Positions 1-8,803 of a stretch of DNA of 64,000 bases are shown here, one piece after another. The notes below the pieces were generated by a model. The model did no database searches and was not told the DNA's origin. It saw only the letters and a program-made list of their open reading frames with translations. The stretch comes from Echinicola pacifica DSM 19836. GTDB lineage: Bacteria > Bacteroidota > Bacteroidia > Cytophagales > Cyclobacteriaceae. Within the stretch, counting starts at the first letter, position 1. Each line of letters begins with the position of its first letter. Both the position numbers and the translations under genes were made by a program. The DNA lies in NCBI RefSeq assembly GCF_000373245.1, contig NZ_KB890739.1, forward strand, positions 721,099-785,098, read 5' to 3'.

Positions 1-67
1 ACCCATAACCTAGAATACCCAGACTGATTATTGATTTTATTTTTAAAGTTCAAACTACATTTTAACT

Positions 68-421
68 ATGGGAAAGGTAAAGATTTATCACAATCCACGA
101 TGTACCAAAAGCAGACAAACCCTTAAGCTCTTGGAAGAAAATGAAGATCAAAGCAATATTGAGGTAATTAAGTACCTGGAGACTCCACCATCAGAGGATG
201 AGTTAAGGGATATTTTGGATAAATTGGGCCTGACTGCGGCGGAGTTGGTTAGGAAAGGAGAGCAAGTGTGGAAAGATGATTTTCGCGATCGCTCACTTTC
301 AGAGGATGAATTGATAAAAATTATGGTAGAAAACCCTAAATTGATAGAGCGACCAGTGGTGGTGAAAGATGGGAAAGCGGTATTGGGAAGACCACCCGAG
401 AATGTCATGTTGATATTATAA
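68..421 (+). CDS. arsC: Arsenate reductase, glutaredoxin-coupled ArsC family
   Basis: The 117-residue protein has the ArsC/Spx thioredoxin-like fold signature. The catalytic cysteine is Cys12 in HNPRCTKSR. Arg62 (VRKGE), Arg95 (ERPVV) and Arg108 (GRPPE) match the three arginines that bind arsenate in the E. coli enzyme (R60, R94, R107). The expected reaction is cytoplasmic reduction of arsenate to arsenite with glutathione/glutaredoxin-type electrons. Length is close to the family's shorter, YffB/ArsC-like members, so a general thiol-redox role is possible. No arsR or arsenite pump is nearby. The next gene, a metal transporter, starts 28 bases downstream on the same strand, so the two probably share a transcript. 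Confidence 0.85.
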   Translation: MGKVKIYHNPRCTKSRQTLKLLEENEDQSNIEVIKYLETPPSEDELRDILDKLGLTAAELVRKGEQVWKDDFRDRSLSEDELIKIMVENPKLIERPVVVKDGKAVLGRPPENVMLIL

Positions 422-449
422 TTATACAATAGCCAGAAAAAATAACCAA

Positions 450-1469
450 TTGAAAAACCCAAGAAAGCACTGGATCCTTGCTTCATTCCTACTCAGTTTG
501 GTCTTGCTGGTGATGAAGTTTTATGCCTATTACCTTACTCAGTCCACCGCCGTACTCACAGACGCCTTGGAGAGTATTGTGAATGTGGTCGCTTCTGGCT
601 TTGCCTTTTATAGCATTTACCTTAGTAGCCTCCCTCGGGACCAAAATCATCCCTATGGGCATGGGAAGGTAGAGTTTTTTAGTGCGGGGATAGAAGGGGT
701 TCTGATTATGCTTGCCGGTTTATTTATTATTTATAGAGCGATTGTCAGCTTTATATTTCCCGAGCCGCTGGGTGAGTTGCCATTAGGGATGGCACTTATT
801 ATCCTCTCTGCCCTAGCCAATGGCGCCTTGGGGTATATGCTTATTCGGAAAGGAAAGCAATATGAAAGCTTGACGCTGGAGGCTGATGGTAGGCATATTA
901 GTACTGATGCTGTAAGCAGTTTTGTGCTGATTATTGGGGTGGGTATTATTTACCTGACCGATTGGGTATGGCTGGATGGTGGCTTTTCATTAGTGTTTGC
1001 GGTTTATATAATCTATAATGGTTACCGCCTCGTGCGGCGCTCTGTGGGCGGATTGATGGATGAGAGGCACCCCGCTTCGGTCACCACTGTGGTCAAAATA
1101 CTGAATCGACATCGTCAGAATAACTGGATCGATATCCATAATATGCGCATCCAGCAATATGGTGCAGATAAGCATATCGACTTACACCTTACCATGCCCT
1201 ATTATTTTGACCTTAAGGAAGTGCATGATGAGGTAGAAGTGGTGGAAGAAGTTTTGGAAAAGGGGATGAGTGGACATGTGGAGGTTTTTGTCCATGCGGA
1301 TCCTTGTATCCCTGAGAAATGTTGCCATTACTGTCAGGTGAAAGACTGTCCGGTAAGGCTATACCCAAAGACCAAAAAAGTGCAATGGAATATGGTGAAT
1401 ATGTCCAAAAATCAAAAACACTATCACGATATTGTCGGAGAACTGGGAAAAGTAAAGCCACTAAAATAA
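450..1469 (+). CDS. Cation diffusion facilitator (CDF) family transporter
   Basis: The 339-residue inner-membrane protein carries about six N-terminal transmembrane helices and the CDF signature HPYGHGKVEFFSAG between TM2 and TM3. The TM5 metal site HxxxD is present (HISTD). The matching TM2 site reads Glu41-xxx-Asn45, where Zn-type proteins such as FieF have Asp-xxx-Asp, so metal specificity is unclear. A cytoplasmic domain follows and ends in a cysteine-rich stretch (DPC...CCHYC...DC, about residues 287-303) that looks like an added metal-binding site. The start is a TTG 28 bases after arsC; it is preferred because it keeps the whole first helix, and no in-frame ATG does. Probably co-transcribed with arsC for metal or metalloid export. 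Confidence 0.85.
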   Translation: MKNPRKHWILASFLLSLVLLVMKFYAYYLTQSTAVLTDALESIVNVVASGFAFYSIYLSSLPRDQNHPYGHGKVEFFSAGIEGVLIMLAGLFIIYRAIVSFIFPEPLGELPLGMALIILSALANGALGYMLIRKGKQYESLTLEADGRHISTDAVSSFVLIIGVGIIYLTDWVWLDGGFSLVFAVYIIYNGYRLVRRSVGGLMDERHPASVTTVVKILNRHRQNNWIDIHNMRIQQYGADKHIDLHLTMPYYFDLKEVHDEVEVVEEVLEKGMSGHVEVFVHADPCIPEKCCHYCQVKDCPVRLYPKTKKVQWNMVNMSKNQKHYHDIVGELGKVKPLK

Positions 1470-1582
1470 AAGTGAGTTTCCTTGGTGGTGCTTATAATAT
1501 ATTGCTGGATAGTACGTTATAAATGGTTTCTTTCTTGCTTTTCCGGTCAAAGTTTTCTAAATTAATAGAAAATAACCTAAAA

Positions 1583-1669
1583 ATGAAAAGCGAAAGCAAT
1601 TTTAAAATGTTTCTGGCCGGGTCAGCAATCGCATGGCTGACGGTAGTGATGATGATAATCGTCATGTAG
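1583..1669 (+). CDS. Possible 28-residue single-helix membrane peptide
   Basis: An ATG at 1583 opens a short frame encoding a polar N-terminus (MKSESNFK) followed by one hydrophobic stretch long enough to cross the membrane (MFLAGSAIAWLTVVMMIIVM), then TAG. The composition is that of a real small membrane protein rather than random sequence. A strong terminator lies about 130 bases downstream at 1797-1828, so a short separate transcript is plausible. There is no recognisable ribosome-binding site and no homology can be claimed. It may be chance. Confidence 0.3.
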   Translation: MKSESNFKMFLAGSAIAWLTVVMMIIVM

Positions 1670-1796
1670 CCAGTGGTTGATATTATGTTCTGTTTGCCAT
1701 ACAGCAGTTTTAGTGATTTTTGAAAATGGTAACATTTTTCACCTGTGATTTAATTCTAAATAATGTCCATTATTTGATGGTGCAGGTTTTTTGAAA

Positions 1797-1828
1797 AGGC
1801 GGACCCGAGACAGGTTCCGCCTTTTTTT
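1797..1828 (+). terminator. Intrinsic terminator
   Basis: A stem (AGGCGGACC pairing with GGTTCCGCCT, one mismatch) closes a 7-nt loop and is followed by seven T residues. It is the first terminator after the arsC-CDF pair and could also end a short transcript carrying the 28-residue frame at 1583. Confidence 0.75.
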
Positions 1829-2298
1829 ATGTCTAACAGCCTTCTCTTAATTTATTCTAGCCTATTCACTTCTACCTAATGGTGATTGATTTCCACTTTC
1901 CAGATCATATTCAATCCTTGAATTATTATTTTTTCTAAAAATCAATAAAATGATCAGGGATAAAGACAACTAAAGTGTCTTAATAAGGAACGGAAGTAAA
2001 AATGGCTTAAAAAGCCTTGGGCGACCACTAAAGCAGTACTTAGAATTTATTTATAAAACTCATTCGGGATGGAAACATGGTTTAGACTAAAAAGAATTTG
2101 TAATTTTGAACAGAAATTATGGAAAGGTTTTTCCTTTACCCATTACCTGTTCCAAGTAAGTCACAAGGAATCTTCTGGTATCGAGCGGTCGTTCACCCTA
2201 AAGGAAAATGTGATTGGTAGTGCATCAATTTCAAACTGTTAGTTTTTAAACATCTTTGTATTTAATGGGTTATAAATTTTTGAAGAAAATTCACCATA
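1829..2298. other. Intergenic region, upstream of the TonB receptor
   Basis: No gene was found in this 470-base AT-rich stretch. The last 70 bases should hold the promoter of the TonB receptor. A partial -7-like element (CATCTTTG, 2251-2258) is visible, but the -33 element is poor. Confidence 0.4.
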
Positions 2299-4671
2299 AT
2301 GAAAAAGACAATTAAAATGATCCGATGCTGTCGGGTTATTCCTAAAATTTTGCTGATAGCTCTGTGTATATGCCTTAGTGCATCGGCTTTTGGGCAAGGC
2401 AAATTTACCATAAAAGGAACCGTTTCTGATGCCGGAACCGGTGAGACCCTGATTGGGGCCACGGTCTATATTCAGGAACTTAGCAATGGCGCCACGACGA
2501 ATGTGTATGGCTTCTATTCCCTTACCGTGCCTTCTGGCGATTATATGCTGACCTTTAGCTATGTCGGATATGAATCCCAAAGCACCAAGGTCACTCTCGA
2601 TCAGGCAAGAACTATCGATATAGAATTGGTGCCAGAGTCCACCGAACTTCAGGAGGTGGTCGTCAGTGCTGATCCTGAGGACGAAAACGTCCGTTCCACT
2701 CAAATGAGTGTCAATAAACTCGATATGCGTGAGGTGGAGGCTATTCCTGTGGTTTTTGGAGAGAAGGATATCATCAAGACCATCCAGTTATTGCCCGGTA
2801 TCAAAGGGGATGAAGGAGGCGGAGGATTTTTCGTTCGCGGGGGAAGCGCCGACCAAAACCTGATTCTGCTGGATGAAGCACCAGTATATAATGCCTCCCA
2901 CCTTTTGGGCTTTTTCTCGGTGTTTAATTCTGATGCGATTAAGGATCTTACGATCTATAAAGGGCATATTCCTGCTGAGTATGGCGGGCGGGCCTCTTCT
3001 GTCCTGGATATCAAGATGAAAGAGGGGAATACCAAGAAGTTTGCTGCCCAGGGAGGGATTGGCCTGATTTCCAGCCGGGCCACTGTCGAGGCACCTATTG
3101 TCAAGGACAAGGGTTCCTTTGTGCTGTCTGGAAGGCGAACTTATGTGGATTTGTTCCTTGGTCTTTCCAATAATAAAGATCTGAACAGTTCGACCCTTTA
3201 TTTTTATGATCTGAATGCTAAGGCAAATTATAGGTTGGGTGACAAGGATAGAGTTTTTGTTTCCGGGTACTTTGGAAGGGATAATTTTGGATTTGCAGAT
3301 GTCTTTGGATTTGATTGGGGCAATGCTACGGGTACCGTCCGATGGAATCACCTGTTTAATGACCGCCTTTTCCTGAATACCACTGCAGTATTTAGTGATT
3401 ATAATTATGATGTAAATATCTATGGTGATGAAGATGATTCCGAAAATAATGGGTTTAAGGTCACCTCTGCCATCCGTGACTGGAGCATTAAGGAGGACTT
3501 TGAATATTATATAAATCCTCAAAACACCTTAAGGTTTGGGCTGAGCGTCATTCGTCATAATTTTGTTCCGGGCGAAATCATTCCCGTGGACGGCTCTTAT
3601 ATCAATGAGCAAAAGCTACAACGGAAATATGCATGGGAGACCGCAGCCTATATTTCTGAGGATATTGAATTTTCACCAAAACTAAACCTTAATGCAGGTT
3701 TAAGGTATTCCTGGTTTGCTCAAGTAGGACCTGGGGAAGTTTTTACCTATGATGAAGATGGTGACATCATTGATACTCAGGATTACAAAAGTGGGGAGAT
3801 AGTCAAGGCTTACGGTGGACTAGAGCCTAGACTAGGACTGACCTATGTGATGAATGATGAAAGCTCGGTGAAGGCTTCCTATGGAAGAAATCGTCAGTAC
3901 TTACATTTAGTGTCTAATTCCAATTCGGGGACTCCTATAGATTTGTGGATTCCATCGAGTAATAATGTAAGGCCGCAGATAGCCGATCAAATTGCCTTGG
4001 GCTACTTCCGGAACCTAGAGGACAATACCTATGAGGGATCCGTGGAGGTGTATTATAAGAATATGCAAAATCAGGTCGATTATCGGACAGGTGCGGAACT
4101 GGTGTTTAACGAAAACGTGGAGTCGCAATTGCTGTTTGGCAAAGGTTGGTCGTATGGAGCTGAATTTATCCTTCGGAAAAATACCGGAGATCTTACCGGC
4201 TGGGTGAGTTATACCTATTCCAAGACGGAGCGTAAATTTGACGGAGTGGATTATGGCCAGGTGTATCCTGCAAGTTGGGATCGACCACATGACCTGTCTG
4301 TGGTGGGGATATATAAATTAAACCCTAAATGGACCTTGTCAGCGTCTTTTGTGTACTATACGGGGAATGCCATTACTTTCCCGGTAGGGAAATATCAGAT
4401 TGAGGATGAGGTGATCAATAGGTATGGAAAGCGAAATAATAATAGGCTGCCAGACTATAACCGCTTAGATCTGGGAGCTACACTCAAGCTAAGGAGTACG
4501 GCGAAGTTTGAGTCAGACCTTAACTTCTCCGTGTACAATGCCTATGCACGTAAGAATGCGTTCATTGTAAACTTTAGAGAGAATCCCAATGACGCCACCA
4601 AAACGGAGGCGGTTAAAGTATCGCTATTCAGCATCTTGCCTTCTGTGACTTATAATTTTAGATTTAAATAA
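2299..4671 (+). CDS. TonB-dependent outer-membrane receptor with carboxypeptidase-regulatory-like N-terminal domain
   Basis: The 790-residue protein has a signal peptide ending at about residue 32 (SASAFGQG). A carboxypeptidase-regulatory-like beta-sandwich follows (about 36-115: GTVSDAGTGETLIGATVYI), then a plug domain (about 130-240: PGIKGDEGGGGFFVRGGSADQNLILLDEAPVYN split by spacing) and a C-terminal beta-barrel ending in aromatic YNFRFK. It imports an unknown ligand through the outer membrane, driven by TonB. It is not a SusC protein: it lacks the SusC length and has no SusD partner, but is followed after 2 bases by a DUF4249 gene, the usual partner of this receptor class. The start ATG at 2299 is used; a second ATG six codons in would also keep the signal peptide. 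Confidence 0.88.
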   Translation: MKKTIKMIRCCRVIPKILLIALCICLSASAFGQGKFTIKGTVSDAGTGETLIGATVYIQELSNGATTNVYGFYSLTVPSGDYMLTFSYVGYESQSTKVTLDQARTIDIELVPESTELQEVVVSADPEDENVRSTQMSVNKLDMREVEAIPVVFGEKDIIKTIQLLPGIKGDEGGGGFFVRGGSADQNLILLDEAPVYNASHLLGFFSVFNSDAIKDLTIYKGHIPAEYGGRASSVLDIKMKEGNTKKFAAQGGIGLISSRATVEAPIVKDKGSFVLSGRRTYVDLFLGLSNNKDLNSSTLYFYDLNAKANYRLGDKDRVFVSGYFGRDNFGFADVFGFDWGNATGTVRWNHLFNDRLFLNTTAVFSDYNYDVNIYGDEDDSENNGFKVTSAIRDWSIKEDFEYYINPQNTLRFGLSVIRHNFVPGEIIPVDGSYINEQKLQRKYAWETAAYISEDIEFSPKLNLNAGLRYSWFAQVGPGEVFTYDEDGDIIDTQDYKSGEIVKAYGGLEPRLGLTYVMNDESSVKASYGRNRQYLHLVSNSNSGTPIDLWIPSSNNVRPQIADQIALGYFRNLEDNTYEGSVEVYYKNMQNQVDYRTGAELVFNENVESQLLFGKGWSYGAEFILRKNTGDLTGWVSYTYSKTERKFDGVDYGQVYPASWDRPHDLSVVGIYKLNPKWTLSASFVYYTGNAITFPVGKYQIEDEVINRYGKRNNNRLPDYNRLDLGATLKLRSTAKFESDLNFSVYNAYARKNAFIVNFRENPNDATKTEAVKVSLFSILPSVTYNFRFK

Positions 4672-4673
4672 CC

Positions 4674-5495
4674 ATGAGAACCTACTGGATATTAACAATC
4701 GTCAGTGCCTTATTGCTTTTTTCTTGTGAAGAAGTGATCGAATTGGATTTGGATAATGCAGATCCCGAAATTGTGATCGAAGGAACATTAACCGATCAGG
4801 CAGGGCCTTATACCGTAAAACTATCGGAGTCCGTTGGTTTTTATGATGATAATGTGTTTCCTGCAGTGTCAGGGGCTGTGGTGAGAATCTCTGATGATAA
4901 TGGATATGCGAATCTGCTGGAAGAAGTGGAGCCGGGAATCTATCAGACAAGCGACCTTCAAGGCCAAAGAGGAAGTACTTACCGTCTGGAGGTCGAAGCA
5001 AATGGTGCGTTTTACACCGCTGTGAGTGAAATGCCAGAGCTAGCCGTTCCCATTGATAGCATTTCTTTCAGATATGAGGAAGAGTCGCTATTTTATAAAG
5101 AAGGCTATTATTTCAGGGCCTATTTTACCGATCCTGAGGGATTGGGTGATTATTACCGATTCACGGTTTTAGTCAATGGAGAAGTGTATGTTTTTGACTT
5201 TGATGGAGACCTGATCGAAGATGATAACTTATGGCTCGCAGATGATAAATACACCGATGGCAACTCCCAGGATTATGATTTTCCTCATACCTTGAAGCCG
5301 GGCGATGTAGTTTCTTTGCAGCTACATCATCTAAATGAAGATACCTTTGATTATTACCGAACCTTGGTGGATGTGATTGATGGAGGTGGCGTAGCCCCTT
5401 CTAATCCTCTTTCGAATTTCGGTGATACAGCTTTAGGATATTTCGGGGCTTTTTCGGTTACAGAAATGGAGAGGACCGTTGTTCCAACCAACTAG
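4674..5495 (+). CDS. DUF4249 family lipoprotein, partner of the TonB receptor
   Basis: The 273-residue protein begins with a lipoprotein signal whose lipobox is LLFSC, with Cys18 as the modified residue, so it is probably anchored in the outer membrane. The body (EEVIELDLDNADPEIVIEGTLTD, given here only as a motif region at residues 19-41) matches the DUF4249 pattern: a beta-rich N-terminal domain of the type that is found next to TonB receptors across Bacteroidota. It sits 2 bases behind the receptor, so translational coupling is likely. A substrate-capture role analogous to SusD is inference; the ligand is unknown. A terminator follows at 5564-5597. Confidence 0.82.
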   Translation: MRTYWILTIVSALLLFSCEEVIELDLDNADPEIVIEGTLTDQAGPYTVKLSESVGFYDDNVFPAVSGAVVRISDDNGYANLLEEVEPGIYQTSDLQGQRGSTYRLEVEANGAFYTAVSEMPELAVPIDSISFRYEEESLFYKEGYYFRAYFTDPEGLGDYYRFTVLVNGEVYVFDFDGDLIEDDNLWLADDKYTDGNSQDYDFPHTLKPGDVVSLQLHHLNEDTFDYYRTLVDVIDGGGVAPSNPLSNFGDTALGYFGAFSVTEMERTVVPTN

Positions 5496-5563
5496 GCCTT
5501 TTGACTAATGACCCTTGTACTCTCAAATTATGGGGGAGTGATAATGGAATAGTATAATCAATA

Positions 5564-5597
5564 AAGGAGCCCCATAGGATAGGGCTCCTTCATTTTT
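5564..5597 (+). terminator. Intrinsic terminator of the TonB receptor/DUF4249 operon
   Basis: Perfect 9-bp stem AAGGAGCCC / GGGCTCCTT (5564-5572 and 5582-5590) followed by a T-rich tail (CATTTTTATG). It closes the two-gene operon. Confidence 0.8.
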
Positions 5598-5848
5598 ATG
5601 GTATAAGATACTCAATTTGATTTTTTAGCTTTTTCCAAAGGAGTGTTTTAGCTACTGGAACTGGGGACAAGGCCGTTTTTTGGGGTTCAGAAGCGCTTGC
5701 TTCCTATTAGAAGTGCGTTGTGATGAATATCTAGTAAAATTGGATCTCAATAGATAAGAAAAGCAGTATTTTTCTCTCTAATTCTGCTCTTTTTAGAATG
5801 GAACATACCTATTCGGAAATCACTCAGCAAGCTAGGATAGCGTAAGCA

Positions 5849-6052
5849 TTATTGTTCTTTTTTGATTGCTATGGCTTTGTCATATTCTATTTCTACCTGA
5901 ACCGAAAAGCCTATAAGTTGCTTGGCAGTGTCAAGGTCAAACTTGCTCTCATCAATTTCAATTTCCCGCTTTCCGGCCCCTTTTTCCATTAAATCTAAGC
6001 GTGAAGGGTTCTCGTTTATTTTTGTCAAAAATCCTGATTTAGTCTCTTTCAT
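5849..6052 (-). CDS. Hypothetical 67-residue protein
   Basis: A short charged frame without signal peptide or membrane segment; it is rich in Lys, Glu and Asp and would be a small soluble cytoplasmic protein. I recognise no domain. It stands alone between the DUF4249 operon terminator and the terminator of the upstream tRNA-like RNA gene, and nothing overlaps it, which supports a real gene. The composition (alternating acidic and basic residues, few rare residues) is protein-like. No function is offered. Confidence 0.5.
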   Translation of the reverse strand: MKETKSGFLTKINENPSRLDLMEKGAGKREIEIDESKFDLDTAKQLIGFSVQVEIEYDKAIAIKKEQ

Positions 6053-6211
6053 AGTACGGTTTGATTAGCTATCGAAAGTGGAATTTAGGGATTTTATTTG
6101 GAAAATTACGGAGGGATTGGAAAGGAATAGGAGAGGGATTCTTTATAAGTGGGATTAATACCAGACAAAGGTTTATGGAGGAGAGTTAGCGGGGACCGAT
6201 AAATTTTTTAC

Positions 6212-6246
6212 AAAAAAAAAGCTATGAAACAAGATCTCATAGCTTT
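6212..6246 (-). terminator. Intrinsic terminator of the tRNA-like RNA
   Basis: Read on the minus strand, a perfect 10-bp stem (AAAGCTATGA / TCATAGCTTT, 6218-6227 and 6237-6246) with a 9-nt loop is followed by nine T residues. It lies 33 bases after the 3' end of the tRNA-like element and no protein gene ends here, so it marks a dedicated non-coding transcript. Confidence 0.82.
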
Positions 6247-6278
6247 AGTCAATTAACAATAAACCCAAAATAACCTAG

Positions 6279-6404
6279 CTGTAAGGGGAGGACTCGAACC
6301 TCCAAGGGGTAGTTAGGCAAAACACGAGCTCCATGTTAGCTTTATCCACGACTCCCCACCCTCGAGACCGGAGGGCATGTTTGCCAAAATTCCATCACCT
6401 CACA
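6279..6404 (-). ncRNA. tRNA-like RNA with oversized variable arm
   Basis: On the minus strand a 7-bp acceptor stem forms (TGTGAGG, 6398-6404, with CCTTACA, 6280-6286; one G-U pair), followed by G as discriminator. U8, a D-arm like that of leucine tRNAs (ATGGAATTTTGGCAAACATG) and a perfect T-arm (GGAGG-TTCGAGT-CCTCC) are present. The anticodon-like hairpin is CCCTC-CGGTCTC-GAGGG, which lacks the universal U33. Between it and the T-arm lie about 54 bases that fold into a long arm (GGGGAGT with ACTACCCC, inner AGCT hairpin). At about 125 nt it is far longer than any class II tRNA. It has its own promoter (6440-6471) and terminator (6212-6246). It could be a degenerate Leu tRNA or a tRNA-mimicking regulatory RNA. 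No CCA is encoded. Confidence 0.6.
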
Positions 6405-6439
6405 TTGTGTAACAAGACCTTTTGTCTTTGTTGATGATT

Positions 6440-6471
6440 CAAAATTACTATATGAACGTTCATTTTCAAAA
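6440..6471 (-). promoter_or_regulatory. Bacteroidota-type promoter of the tRNA-like RNA
   Basis: On the minus strand a -33 element TTTTG (6467-6471) is separated by 19 bases from TAATTTTG (6440-6447), a full match to the TAnnTTTG -7 consensus. Transcription should start near 6433 and run about 220 bases to the terminator at 6212. Confidence 0.6.
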
Positions 6472-6685
6472 TATTTTAACAAAAAACATTAAAAATTACA
6501 TTATTGGTAATTGGAATACGTTTTCTATGTTGAATTCGGAAATTTAAACCCTCGTTTAACTGTGATTTCTTGCCAAATTTTCAATGGGTATTTAAGACTT
6601 GACTGGGGGAATATTGGGTAATGGATGAAGGTGCTAAGTCGATGATAGCAAATTGAGCCTTCACTATCATCGACTGTAGATCCTT

Positions 6686-8719
6686 TTATTTTATTAAGCC
6701 CGCCCTTTTCAGTAGCGCATCAGGCTTAGGTTCTCTGCCACGGAATCTTTTATAAAGAATGGAAGGGTGCACCTTACCTCCTGCTGACAGAATATTATTT
6801 TTGAAGGACTCGGCAGTCTGGCTGTCAAAAATCCCTTTTTCCTGAAACAATTCAAAGGCATCTGCATCAAGGACTTCCGCCCACTTATAGCTGTAATAAC
6901 CTGCTGAATATCCTCCCTGGAAAATATGGCTAAATGAAGTGGACATCAGGGTGCCTTCCACCTCCGGTAATAGGCTCGTAGGGGCCATTGCTTGTTTTTC
7001 AAAAGCAGGAATGGTGTCGATCGATGCAGGGTCGCTGGAGTAATAGGTCATGTCTAACAGCCCAAAGCTTACCTGCCTCATCGTTTGATAGCCCTGATGG
7101 AAATTGCTCGCCTTTTTGATCTTTTCAATCAATTCTTCAGGAATTTTTTCTCCTGTCTTATAGTGCTTGGCAAATAAATCCAGACACTCTTTTTCATAAC
7201 ACCAGTTTTCGAATATCTGGGAAGGCAATTCCACAAAGTCCCAATACACACTGGTGCCGGAAAGAGAGCTGTAAGTTCCATTGGCCAGCATGCCGTGTAA
7301 GGCATGGCCGAATTCGTGGAAAAGGGTCGTCACCTCATTAAAAGTAAGTAAGGAGGGGCTGCTCTTGGTGGGCTTAGTAAAGTTACACACGATAGAAATA
7401 TGTGGTCGTTTCTCCTGGCCATCGATATTCGACTGGCTTTGATATACGGTCATCCAAGCTCCATTCCTCTTGCCCGCCCGCGGGAAAAAGTCAGCATAGA
7501 ATACCGCAATATGCTTTCCTGTATTCTTGTCATTTACCTCGTAAGCGGTCACCTCCGGATGATAAACAGGGATTTCTGGGTTTTTGACAAACTCTAAATT
7601 ATAAAGTTTTTCGGCTGTTTTGAAGACTCCGGTGATGGTATTCTCCAATTCAAAATAAGGCTTGGTCAATTCATCATCGACCTCGAATTTAGCTTTTTTA
7701 AGTTTTTCGGAATAGAAACCAAAATCCCATTTTTGGAGGGTCTCAGGACCGCCGATTTGCTTGGAGAAAGCAGTGAGTTCTTCTAATTCCTCCTTTGCTC
7801 GCGGACGTGCTTTTTCTAATAAGTCCTCCAGGAAAGATACCACCTGATCGGGGTTTTGAGCCATTCTTTCCTCTAGCACAAAATGGGCATAACTGGAATA
7901 GCCCAATAGTTTTGCACGGCGATTTTTAAGCTGTAATATTTCACGAATAATCTCCTGATTATCCAGCTCATCTCCTTTACAAGACTTCGTATTATAGGCC
8001 ATAAATAGCTCCTTGCGAAGTTCACGATCCTCGGCATAGGTCATGAAAGGAATATAACTCGGGAAAGCCAGGGTAAAGACCCATTTTCCTTCCAAGCCTT
8101 TTTCTTCCGCTGTATGGGCTGCAGCTTCCACAATGCTATCAGGTAAGCCCGCCAGCTGCGATTTTTGATCTATTACTAGCTGGTATTTATTGGTTTCGGC
8201 AAGTACATTTTCTCCAAAGGCTAAGCTCTTCTGAGATAATTCAGCGTCTATTTCGCGCAACTCAATCTTCTGCTCTTCACTAAGGTTTGCTCCATTGCGA
8301 ACAAACGACTTATATGTTTTTTCCAGAAGGGTAGCCTGCTCTTCATCAAGCTGCAAGGAATCTTTCTGATCGTGGATGGCTTTTACTCTGGCATATAACT
8401 CCGTATCCAGAAGTATATCGTTTGAGTGAGCGGTCAAAAGTGGCGATATTTCTCGTGCCAACTTTTGGATATCGTCGTTCGTTTCCGCAGCATTGAGGTT
8501 AAAGAATATGCCCGAAATGATGTTTAATCGCTCTCCAGCTTGGTCTAGCGCCACAATTATCGATTGGAAGTTAGGCTCAAGGCTGGTTTTGATGCTTTCT
8601 ATTTCCTTTTTTGCCTCAGCGATAGCCTCTGTGATGGCCGGAAGAAAGTGCTCGGTTTTTATTTGGTCAAATGGAGCAGTATTAAATGGCGTTTTAAATT
8701 CTTCCAATAATGGATTCAT
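6686..8719 (-). CDS. M3 family zinc metallopeptidase (Dcp/oligopeptidase A type)
   Basis: This 677-residue cytoplasmic protein, with no signal peptide, contains the thimet-oligopeptidase zinc motif HEFGHALH near residue 466, where the two His and the Glu bind zinc and activate water. The family clips short peptides, as dipeptidyl carboxypeptidase (Dcp) or oligopeptidase A. The N-terminus (MNPLLEEF) followed by FDQIKTEHFLPA is typical of bacterial Dcp-like enzymes. I chose the ATG at 8719; a GTG at 8752 would add 11 residues that do not resemble the family. Length matches full-size members. The gene stands alone, and the reading frame is intact. Confidence 0.85.
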   Translation of the reverse strand: MNPLLEEFKTPFNTAPFDQIKTEHFLPAITEAIAEAKKEIESIKTSLEPNFQSIIVALDQAGERLNIISGIFFNLNAAETNDDIQKLAREISPLLTAHSNDILLDTELYARVKAIHDQKDSLQLDEEQATLLEKTYKSFVRNGANLSEEQKIELREIDAELSQKSLAFGENVLAETNKYQLVIDQKSQLAGLPDSIVEAAAHTAEEKGLEGKWVFTLAFPSYIPFMTYAEDRELRKELFMAYNTKSCKGDELDNQEIIREILQLKNRRAKLLGYSSYAHFVLEERMAQNPDQVVSFLEDLLEKARPRAKEELEELTAFSKQIGGPETLQKWDFGFYSEKLKKAKFEVDDELTKPYFELENTITGVFKTAEKLYNLEFVKNPEIPVYHPEVTAYEVNDKNTGKHIAVFYADFFPRAGKRNGAWMTVYQSQSNIDGQEKRPHISIVCNFTKPTKSSPSLLTFNEVTTLFHEFGHALHGMLANGTYSSLSGTSVYWDFVELPSQIFENWCYEKECLDLFAKHYKTGEKIPEELIEKIKKASNFHQGYQTMRQVSFGLLDMTYYSSDPASIDTIPAFEKQAMAPTSLLPEVEGTLMSTSFSHIFQGGYSAGYYSYKWAEVLDADAFELFQEKGIFDSQTAESFKNNILSAGGKVHPSILYKRFRGREPKPDALLKRAGLIK

Positions 8720-8803
8720 ATCGAATGGTTTATTTTGTCGTCCTAAAATCACTTACAAAAAGGGAGGATTCATTTCTCAATCCCCAATAAAGTAGTAAAT
8801 AGC

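Noticed and set aside
1319-1522. 67-codon plus-strand frame over the CDF 3' end
   Set aside because: It overlaps the CDF gene in another frame and its sequence is not protein-like.
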